Source: Chloroflexota bacterium
Lineage (GTDB): Bacteria > Chloroflexota > Anaerolineae > Promineifilales > Promineifilaceae
Reading direction: 5' to 3'
Length of the DNA: 61,453 nucleotides
Assembly (NCBI GenBank): GCA_020629055.1
Contig: JAHDEB010000010.1
Span: 1 to 61,453, forward strand
Each line of letters begins with the position of its first letter. Positions within the stretch are counted from its first letter, which is position 1. Below are positions 55,157-61,453 of this stretch, piece after piece. The notes below the pieces were generated by a model, which was given only the letters and a program-made list of their open reading frames with translations, made no database searches and had not been told where the DNA came from. The translations under genes were made by a program, and so were the position numbers.

Positions 55157-55179
55157 ATGATTTATCGCAAAAAATATTT

Positions 55180-55214
55180 ATTAATGCACATAAGTATAAA
55201 TTATGTGCATTAAT
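55180..55214. other. loxP-like inverted repeat upstream of the recombinase gene
   Basis: ATTAATGCACATAA (55180-55193) and its exact reverse complement TTATGTGCATTAAT (55201-55214) flank a 7-base asymmetric spacer GTATAAA. Arm and spacer lengths match tyrosine recombinase core sites (two 11-14-bp arms around 6-8 bp). It lies 24 bases before the recombinase start. A second palindrome, TGCATTA-A-TAATGCA (55207-55221), overlaps the right arm. Alternatives are an operator for autoregulation. Confidence 0.6.
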
Positions 55215-55288
55215 AATGCAAATCAAATTTCACGCATGTTTCTTGCTGAGTGAGACCTATGGCGGTGCGACTTAGCTCGCTTTAATAG

Positions 55289-55294
55289 TATAGT
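55289..55294 (+). promoter_or_regulatory. -10 box of the histidine kinase gene
   Basis: TATAGT ends 9 bases before the ATG, which leaves no or only a few leader bases. The -35 region is weak (TGCGAC at 55266-55271). Confidence 0.35.
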
Positions 55295-55303
55295 TGGGTT
55301 TAA

Positions 55304-56728
55304 ATGACACCCTTAGCCGATTTTCGTAAGCCAAACAAAATAAATGACGAGCTCGAAGCGATTTTGCCTTACTTGAATTTTGCAATCATGGCAGGTATCG
55401 CGCTTTCGATAACAATTGGGTTCGGCCGATTACTCGCTCTCTACTGGCCTTCTTTTGCTGAAACAAATTTCATCTCTTTTCGAGGCCCTGCCCCTTCCCC
55501 ACCCTTCATTGACTTTTCGATAGCCATACTGCTGACCTTCATCTTAACCTTAAGTAAAAGAGGGTTTGTTAATGCATCCCTGCTGACAGCGTGTCTTTTT
55601 GGAAATATCGCCATCTGGTTGAGTGCTACATTTAATGGAAGGAGCTTTTTTGACCCTGTATTTGTCTTTATTTTTGTAATTCTGATCGTTTCCGCTGCGT
55701 TTTTAGGGCAACGAGGGCTGATGGCAGCGTGTGTTATTTCGATCCTAGCGATTTGTGCGAGTTACTACACAGCCAACTATTGGCGCATTACCCGTAGGCC
55801 CCCTTCAATTTCAAATCTTTTAATCTACCTGACCGCTATCATCATGGCGACAACTTTTTTAAAAGTCACACTTATCCGGCTCGTTACACGGGCAGACAAA
55901 CTTGACCAACAGGCTCAGAAGCTCGAAATTAGTCAGAGAGAGCTAAAAAATTACCAGAGTCATCTTGAGGAGCTAGTTGAGTCACGCACAGCAGAGCTTT
56001 CTGCTGAGAAAGCCCGAGCAGAAGAGGCAAACCTCGCCAAAAGCCTTTTTCTTACGAATATGAGTCACGAATTACGCACCCCATTAAATGCGATTATTGG
56101 GTATAGTGAATTAATTAGAGAGCAAGCTGAGGAGGCCGTAGACGAGCGCATTCTAGGCGATGCTACCCGCATTGAAGGCGCTGGCAAACACCTTCTTAGT
56201 CTGATTAACGTCATTTTAGACTTATCTAAAATTGAATCTGACAAACTTAAGATTCATAAATCTGACATTGTGATTTCTAAGCTACTTGATGAGGTTGTTG
56301 CCCTTACAAGGTTAAACGTGGAAAAGAATAACAACCTATTGTTAGTAGATAACAATGCCGTTGTCGATGCATTTTTCAGCGATGAATCTAGGATTCGGCA
56401 AATCCTCCTAAATCTAATTGGAAATGCAGCTAAATTCACAACTCAGGGGGTTGTGACGCTAGAAGTTGACTCAGATACTGAACATGTTTATTTTAAAGTA
56501 ACAGACACTGGAATTGGTATTAAGCCGGAGTTTTTACCTAAAGTGTTCGATCAGTTTGCCCAAGCGGATAGTTCGAGCACAAAAGAATATGAAGGGACCG
56601 GTCTGGGCATGGCAATTAGCAAGAAACTATGCATGTTGCTTGATGGCGATATAAACGTAACAAGCAACTATGGGATCGGCACAACTTTTACGGTGTCACT
56701 TCCAATCGAGTCACAAAGCTCAGACTAA
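55304..56728 (+). CDS. Membrane sensor histidine kinase
   Basis: 474 residues. About six hydrophobic segments between residues 20 and 195 form a membrane sensor with short loops and no recognisable periplasmic domain. A coiled-coil (about 197-245) leads to the HisKA domain with His255 (NMSHELRTPLNAIIGYSE). The ATPase shows an N-box (LLNLIGNAAKF), G1 (VTDTGIGI), the F-box and G2 (EGTGLGMAISKKL). No response regulator is adjacent, so its partner is elsewhere. Signal unknown. Confidence 0.91.
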   Translation: MTPLADFRKPNKINDELEAILPYLNFAIMAGIALSITIGFGRLLALYWPSFAETNFISFRGPAPSPPFIDFSIAILLTFILTLSKRGFVNASLLTACLFGNIAIWLSATFNGRSFFDPVFVFIFVILIVSAAFLGQRGLMAACVISILAICASYYTANYWRITRRPPSISNLLIYLTAIIMATTFLKVTLIRLVTRADKLDQQAQKLEISQRELKNYQSHLEELVESRTAELSAEKARAEEANLAKSLFLTNMSHELRTPLNAIIGYSELIREQAEEAVDERILGDATRIEGAGKHLLSLINVILDLSKIESDKLKIHKSDIVISKLLDEVVALTRLNVEKNNNLLLVDNNAVVDAFFSDESRIRQILLNLIGNAAKFTTQGVVTLEVDSDTEHVYFKVTDTGIGIKPEFLPKVFDQFAQADSSSTKEYEGTGLGMAISKKLCMLLDGDINVTSNYGIGTTFTVSLPIESQSSD

Positions 56729-56752
56729 CACATCACCTGAGGAGCAAGCCGA

Positions 56753-57835
56753 TCAACTCCATGTATCTGATAAAACCCGCAACCAATTTTGATGGGTAAT
56801 CTTTTGCAAATCATCGTGTGTAAAGCCTGCCACTGACAATGCCTCAACTAAATTCGGCAACCCGGCCGCGTCCTTTAAATCGGCCGGCATAACCGCCCCA
56901 TCGAAATCAGACCCCAGCGCGATGTGATCTGTTCCGATTCGATCTGCGATGTAAAGCCCGTGGCGCACAATCTCACCTAACGATGTGTCTCGCACAATCT
57001 TGCCATCTTCACGCAAAAACCCGACATGATAATTTAGCCCCACCACCCCATTTGTTGCTTGAATCGCGTCTAATTGTTTATCCGTTAGATTGCGGGCAGA
57101 CTGGCATAAAGCATGAGCATTTGAGTGTGTAGCCACTAAGGGTGCATTGGACAAGGATTCCACGTCCCAAAACCCTTTTTCATTTAAATGGGACAAATCG
57201 AAAAGAATCCCCAATTCATTGCAAGCGCGTAAAAGACGCTTGCCTGCGTCTGTCAGCCCGGGACCTACATCTGGCGTTGATGGAAATTTAAATGGAACAC
57301 CGTGACCAAAAATATTGTCCCTGCTCCATACTGGGCCTAATGAACGTAATCCAGCCTGATAAAACAAGTAAAGCGCATTGAGATCCTCATCGATCATCTC
57401 TGCACCTTCAAAATGGTAGATCATGGCCAACACATTGTTCTTTATGCAGCTTTCAATTTCAGCAACAGTTCGAACAAGCTTGACCTCCCCTCCTGAATCT
57501 GTCTCTATTTTCAGCATGCGCTTGGCCATTGACATGGCATAGCGTGTCGCGTACTCGTATGGCAGCCCCACAGCCTTTGGCATTTCATAAGCCCCGTCGG
57601 CCGAATCACTCTTCGCCCCTGGGAAATTGTCTGAGGACATTTGATTGGCATCTTTTTTAGGCGGATTGGGGATAAAATGGGCAAAAAAGCCACCGACTAG
57701 CCCCCCTTCCCGAGCCCTAGGTAAGTCAATATGCCCCTTCTCTGACTTGTCGAAAAAAGTGCGCTTATTTTCATCTTTTTGCATGTGCAGGCTCAAAATC
57801 GTGTCATTGTGTCCATCAAAAATCGGATAATTCAT
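56753..57835 (-). CDS. Membrane/renal dipeptidase family (M19) zinc hydrolase
   Basis: 360 residues. The metal-binding motifs of the family are complete: FDGHND near the N-terminus, HFEGAE (about 141-146), DLSHLNEKG, THSNAHALC and GSDFDGA. It hydrolyses dipeptides, including those with D-residues, using two zinc ions. There is no signal peptide, so it is probably cytosolic. It converges with the histidine kinase gene and is divergent from serB. Confidence 0.92.
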   Translation of the reverse strand: MNYPIFDGHNDTILSLHMQKDENKRTFFDKSEKGHIDLPRAREGGLVGGFFAHFIPNPPKKDANQMSSDNFPGAKSDSADGAYEMPKAVGLPYEYATRYAMSMAKRMLKIETDSGGEVKLVRTVAEIESCIKNNVLAMIYHFEGAEMIDEDLNALYLFYQAGLRSLGPVWSRDNIFGHGVPFKFPSTPDVGPGLTDAGKRLLRACNELGILFDLSHLNEKGFWDVESLSNAPLVATHSNAHALCQSARNLTDKQLDAIQATNGVVGLNYHVGFLREDGKIVRDTSLGEIVRHGLYIADRIGTDHIALGSDFDGAVMPADLKDAAGLPNLVEALSVAGFTHDDLQKITHQNWLRVLSDTWS

Positions 57836-57952
57836 TACAGGTTTCCTAAGTACGGTAAAATAGTTTTGCTGAGTTTAGTCAAGATCAGAAGATTCACCAC
57901 TGATTTCGTCTTTTCTCTATCGATTATTCAGAATCCTAGAGAAATACGTCAA

Positions 57953-58020
57953 GGCGGGTACAATTGGCACTAACCACCCATTACATCCCGCCATTTTTAT
58001 TACTCGGCAATAAGCCAATT
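57953..58020 (+). promoter_or_regulatory. Candidate transcription attenuator in the serB-serA leader
   Basis: GGCGGG (57953-57958) can pair with CCCGCC (57987-57992), which is followed by ATTTTTATTA, as in an intrinsic terminator. AATTGGC in its loop (57962-57968) is complementary to GCCAATT (58014-58020) downstream, and that pairing would disturb the terminator. The long loop of the first stem weakens the case. Confidence 0.35.
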
Positions 58021-58043
58021 AGAAGCAACATGAGAAATAATTT

Positions 58044-58877
58044 ATGAGATGGCCCGGATTTCAATACGTTTTTTTTGACTGCGATTCAACCCTAAGCACA
58101 ATTGAGGGAATCGATGTCTTAGCCGAATCGGCCGATAAAAAATGGCGCGTTGAGGTATTAACCAACGCTGCAATGAATGGAGACCTCGATTTAGGGGAAG
58201 TTTACGGAAAAAGGCTAAAGGCGGTAAGGCCTACGCGTCATCAAGTTCACCAAATAAAAAATGCCTACAAAAAGACGATTGTCGAAGATGCGGCCGCTGT
58301 TATATCTGCTTTAAAATTTTATGGTGTAGAACCGTTTGTTATTTCTGGCGGCCTTTTAGAACCTGTCAAAGAATTTGCCATTTCACTAGGCATCTCGCCA
58401 GACAACATTCGAGCGGTTGATGTTCAGTACGACAGCCTGAGTGGGGAATGGTGGCAACAAAGCGATGGCAGATCTATACGTTATAAAACCTTTGAGGAAG
58501 GGGCGCTAACCGTAACCGATGGCAAAGCGGATATTGTCGATCAACTGCTTGCCACGCGGCCGGACGGCCGATCGCTACTTATCGGGGATGGATCCTCAGA
58601 CATGATGGCGGGGCGCAGGGTTGACCTATTCGTTGGGTATGGTGGTGTTATCGCCCGAGAAAAAGTCCTTGCCAATGCACCGGTCTTTTTGCATTCAGAA
58701 AGCTTAGCCCCCCTGCTGACCTTGGCCGTCGGCCCGGCCAACCTTGCAGCTTTTAATGACACAATCCATGAAGATGTCGCTTGCAGGGCAGCTGCGCTTG
58801 TTCAAGAAGGCGCTTTTAGTTTCAAAGATAAAGAGTTAGAGAGAAAATTTAATCAAGCGATTCAGAACCAAATTTAA
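58044..58877 (+). CDS. serB: Phosphoserine phosphatase-like HAD hydrolase
   Basis: 277 residues of the HAD-IB group. FFDCDSTLSTIEGID is the DxDST motif with the nucleophilic aspartate, VISGG is motif II, and LLIGDGSSDMMAG is the C-terminal magnesium motif. It should release serine from phosphoserine. The gene after it, one base away, is a phosphoglycerate dehydrogenase homologue, which supports the serine pathway. The C-terminal 60 residues are longer than the minimal SerB core. Confidence 0.88.
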   Translation: MRWPGFQYVFFDCDSTLSTIEGIDVLAESADKKWRVEVLTNAAMNGDLDLGEVYGKRLKAVRPTRHQVHQIKNAYKKTIVEDAAAVISALKFYGVEPFVISGGLLEPVKEFAISLGISPDNIRAVDVQYDSLSGEWWQQSDGRSIRYKTFEEGALTVTDGKADIVDQLLATRPDGRSLLIGDGSSDMMAGRRVDLFVGYGGVIAREKVLANAPVFLHSESLAPLLTLAVGPANLAAFNDTIHEDVACRAAALVQEGAFSFKDKELERKFNQAIQNQI

Positions 58878-58878
58878 T

Positions 58879-60480
58879 ATGAAAAAAATCCTGATTGTTA
58901 ATGAGTTAGGGGACGCCGGTGTCCATCTTCTAGAAGCAGACAATGAAATTGATTTTCAGATTCTCAAAAGTGCTGATGAGGAACTTTTGCTGCAGGCGGT
59001 GTCAGACATAGATGCCATCATTGTTGATGGGAGTATGCAAGTCACAGAAAAAATCATTCAAGCGGCAAAGAAGTTGCGCGTTATCGGCCGAACTGGCATT
59101 CGGGTCCGAAACATCGACTTAAATGCGGCCACCCGACAAGGGATTATTGTGATCAATACGCCACAGGCCAATGCGGTGTCTGCGGCGGAACACACCCTTG
59201 CGCTGATGTTGGCCAGCTGTCGCCGAATCCCACAAGCCAACCTGGCAATGGCGGCCGGTGAACATCTATCAAAACGACTGCATGGAATTGACCTGCAGGG
59301 GAAAACGCTTGGGATTGTCGGCCTTGGCGCAATCGGCCGACTGGTTGCTGCTCGCGCTCAAGCATTTGATATGCAAGTTATCGCCGTTGACCCATATGTT
59401 TCAGAGCTAGTTGGCCGCGAATTAGGTGTTACCCTAGTTGATTTAGACGATTTGCTAAGAGATTCAGACATTATTACGCTACATACGGTTGTTTCTGAGG
59501 AGACGATCGAGCTGATTAATGCTGAAACATTAAGCAAAACCAAAGATGGCTTAGTGCTTATCAATATTTCTTCTGCAAGATTAATTGATCCGCAAGCTGT
59601 TGCAGACGCACTACGTGCTGGGAAACTAGCTGGTGCTGCAATGGATGGCCCCTTCGGGGAATCATTGGCCGAAAACCCTCTTCTGGGATTAGAGGGAGCT
59701 ATCAATACGCCAAGCCTGGCGACACAGTCTGAAGATGCAATTGCGGCCGTTTCTGTAGAGATCGTAGAAAACACCCTAGCGGCGTTGCGCGGGACAGCAT
59801 ATCGCAACACCGTAAACATGGCTTGGCCGGCCGAAGCTGATGTGGCACTCGTTCAGGCCTATGTGCAACTCGCTGAACGGATTGGCGCCTTACAATTTCA
59901 ACTGGCTTCAGAAAAAATAGAACGTGTGGAAATTGAGGTTTCTGGTGAAGCGATGCGTTCAATGGTGCGCCCGATGGCTGCCGGCCTTCTCTCTGGATTG
60001 CTGAAAGGGTACGATTTAAAGCAAGCGATAAACCATATTAATGCCCCCTTTATTGCCAAGGAAAATGGTGTTCACATTTCTCAAGAGTATGGGATCGGGG
60101 AAGCTGATTATTCAAACTTAATCACCTGCCGCGTTCAGTGGCGGGATGATGAGGGCCAGATCGGAAAGAGATCGATCGCTGGCGTTCTATTTGGCAGCAG
60201 AGAGCCTCGTATTGTGCAGATCGATAGCTTTCGGATCGAAGCAAAGCCGGAAGGGACAATATTGGTGATGGCCAACAAAGACGTTCCAGGGGTGATTGGT
60301 CAAGTCGCAACTTTGTTGGCAACGTATGGGGTTAATATCGCAGAGTGGCGCCTGGGGCGATCTGGGCCGATGGAAGATGCCCTTGCATTTATCAACTTAG
60401 ATGGAGATCCACCCTCGGCCGTGATCGACGCGTTGCGTCAAGCGCCTCAGGTGACAATGGCCCAGATAATAAAGCTCTAA
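58879..60480 (+). CDS. serA: Phosphoglycerate dehydrogenase homologue with altered active site
   Basis: 533 residues with the long SerA layout: split substrate domain, Rossmann fold (GIVGLGAIG, 145-153), intervening ASB-type domain (about 320-455) and C-terminal ACT domain (about 460-533, VPGVIGQVATLLATYGVNIA). Several catalytic positions differ from normal SerA. The INxARG arginine aligns with Ser232 (INISSAR), the TPH histidine with Ser279 (TPSLATQ), and VDN reads VRN at 76-78. It may act on a different substrate or be a regulatory relative, although its placement one base after serB argues for serine metabolism. Confidence 0.85.
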   Translation: MKKILIVNELGDAGVHLLEADNEIDFQILKSADEELLLQAVSDIDAIIVDGSMQVTEKIIQAAKKLRVIGRTGIRVRNIDLNAATRQGIIVINTPQANAVSAAEHTLALMLASCRRIPQANLAMAAGEHLSKRLHGIDLQGKTLGIVGLGAIGRLVAARAQAFDMQVIAVDPYVSELVGRELGVTLVDLDDLLRDSDIITLHTVVSEETIELINAETLSKTKDGLVLINISSARLIDPQAVADALRAGKLAGAAMDGPFGESLAENPLLGLEGAINTPSLATQSEDAIAAVSVEIVENTLAALRGTAYRNTVNMAWPAEADVALVQAYVQLAERIGALQFQLASEKIERVEIEVSGEAMRSMVRPMAAGLLSGLLKGYDLKQAINHINAPFIAKENGVHISQEYGIGEADYSNLITCRVQWRDDEGQIGKRSIAGVLFGSREPRIVQIDSFRIEAKPEGTILVMANKDVPGVIGQVATLLATYGVNIAEWRLGRSGPMEDALAFINLDGDPPSAVIDALRQAPQVTMAQIIKL

Positions 60481-60501
60481 GCCATCATCTTCCTGTACTG
60501 C

Positions 60502-61453
60502 CTATAAACTTCGAAGGTACTCGACCAAACTACGAACCATTACACCGGTTCCACCTTTGGTCAGATAACTCCGGTTGGTCTCCTCAGGCTTATTTGAAAA
60601 GGTCTCTGCCCCTGCGATGTCGATGTGGGCCCAAGGCCAATCCCCTACAAAATGGGCCAAGAAACGAGCGGCCGTGACGCTGCTAGCCATCCGGCCGCCG
60701 GTGTTCTTGATATCGGCTGACAGGCTTTTTAGCTGGCGATCGTATGCTTTATCAAGCGGCATTCGCCACATCGGTTCGCCAGATTTATCTCCAGCCCGCA
60801 ACAAATCCGCACACAACTCATCGTCAGTGGCGAATAGGGCTTGGGTTCGCTCGCCCAAAGCAACCATTTTACCACCGGTTAAAGTGGCAAGATCGATCAC
60901 AGCTTGAGGATCAAGTGTGTCCGCGTAGCACAATGCATCAGCCAAAATCAAGCGTCCTTCTGCATCTGTGCTAATGATTTCAACACTGACACCATTTTTA
61001 GCAACAAAGACATCATTGGGTTTATAAGCGGTCGCGCTAACAACATTTTCAACCGTTGGGACAATGCCTACCACATAAATGGGAAGATTTAAGCGGCCGA
61101 TCGCGTTCATGGCACCGATCACAGCGGCCGCGCCACCCATATCTCCCTGCATGCCGACCATACTTGCGGATGGTTTAAGCGAATACCCGCCAGTATCAAA
61201 TGCAACCCCTTTACCGACAAGCACAATGGGCTTCCTATTAGACGCATTTGGCGGCCGGTGCTCCATCACAATAAACTTGGCCTGCTCCCGCGCCCCTTGA
61301 GTCACTGCAAGAAGTAGCTCCATTTTTTGCTCTCGCATCCATTTTTCATCATGGGCCTTTGCCGATATCCCAACTCGCGAGCACATTTTAGTTGCCGATT
61401 GGGCTATCCCTGTTGGCGTGGCAACATTACTTGGTTGGTTTACAAGGTTACGA
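60502..61453 (-). CDS. pepA: Leucyl aminopeptidase, M17 family (5' end outside window)
   Basis: The frame stays open to the right edge, and the text upstream of the first internal ATG (RNLVNQPSNVATPTGIAQ) is the normal family sequence, so the N-terminal domain lies beyond the window. The catalytic domain is complete: VLVGKGVAFDTGGYSLKPSA with the two lysines and aspartate, GDMGGAAAV with the next metal aspartate, and STDAEGRL with the Asp/Glu pair and the bicarbonate-binding arginine. It uses two metal ions to cleave N-terminal residues. It converges with serA with a 21-base gap. Confidence 0.93.
   Translation of the reverse strand, partial: RNLVNQPSNVATPTGIAQSATKMCSRVGISAKAHDEKWMREQKMELLLAVTQGAREQAKFIVMEHRPPNASNRKPIVLVGKGVAFDTGGYSLKPSASMVGMQGDMGGAAAVIGAMNAIGRLNLPIYVVGIVPTVENVVSATAYKPNDVFVAKNGVSVEIISTDAEGRLILADALCYADTLDPQAVIDLATLTGGKMVALGERTQALFATDDELCADLLRAGDKSGEPMWRMPLDKAYDRQLKSLSADIKNTGGRMASSVTAARFLAHFVGDWPWAHIDIAGAETFSNKPEETNRSYLTKGGTGVMVRSLVEYLRSL

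Noticed and set aside
1-61453. CRISPR arrays, rRNA genes, transposases or toxin-antitoxin pairs
   Set aside because: No regularly spaced repeats, rRNA sequence, DDE transposase motifs or convincing small gene pairs were seen.

Overview
The window looks like chromosomal DNA of a free-living heterotrophic bacterium with a mid-range GC content (about 46-48% by eye). Chloroflexota (Anaerolineae- or Caldilineae-like) is the best guess. It rests on the mix of gene families, the effector-type STAND ATPase and the large-linker style of the proteins, not on any marker gene, so confidence is low. The 6-mer palindrome CGGCCG recurs every few hundred bases in almost every gene, like a highly iterated palindrome. 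This gives the window a uniform signature that the large biosynthetic cluster shares.

Layout. 1-1703: a STAND/NACHT-type ATPase running off the left edge. 2.3-7.5 kb: a class III aminotransferase, then an opposing operon of benzoate/anthranilate-type CoA ligase, tryptophan 2,3-dioxygenase and an Old Yellow Enzyme with a fibronectin-III tail. 8-14 kb: a MerR regulator/aldo-keto reductase pair with a textbook 19-bp-spacer promoter, a PPOX flavoprotein, a ferric-reductase-like membrane flavocytochrome, two nucleotide-sugar type transferases and an MDR oxidoreductase. 14-18 kb: a membrane-anchored jelly-roll protein, a USP-DUF389-SH3 membrane protein, tRNA-Lys(CUU) with its terminator and a small orphan protein. 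18.4-27.0 kb: a complete hexitol PTS locus with an MtlR-type regulator, separate mannitol-type EIIC, EIIB and EIIA, an HPr-EI fusion, an unusual long zinc dehydrogenase and a 1-phosphofructokinase-family kinase. 27-35.5 kb: two small membrane proteins, a cupin, a D-aminoacylase, a non-pyrrolysine MttB homologue, a 4-hydroxybutyryl-CoA dehydratase, a ProC-like reductase and a FolD homologue whose bifunctional catalytic residues are substituted.

36.3-54.0 kb is the highlight: a compact NRPS-PKS cluster of a 4211-aa and a 1423-aa megasynthase plus a translationally coupled Sfp-type phosphopantetheinyl transferase. Domain order is C-A(Gly)-PCP-[about 485-aa acidic linker]-KS-AT(malonyl)-ACP-[Met/Gln-rich linker]-aminotransferase-C-A(Gly)-PCP // docking-C-A(beta-Ala-like)-PCP-TE. 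The domain logic predicts an acyl-Gly unit extended by malonate and beta-aminated on-line (a 3,4-diaminobutyrate unit), then Gly, then a beta-alanine-like residue, and TE release. A tyrosine recombinase follows immediately. Its own upstream region carries a loxP-like 14-7-14 inverted repeat, which hints at a site-specific recombination unit beside the cluster.

55-61.4 kb: a membrane histidine kinase, a renal-type dipeptidase, serB-serA behind a candidate attenuator (the SerA lacks canonical catalytic residues), and a leucyl aminopeptidase running off the right edge. No rRNA, CRISPR array or insertion sequence was seen.
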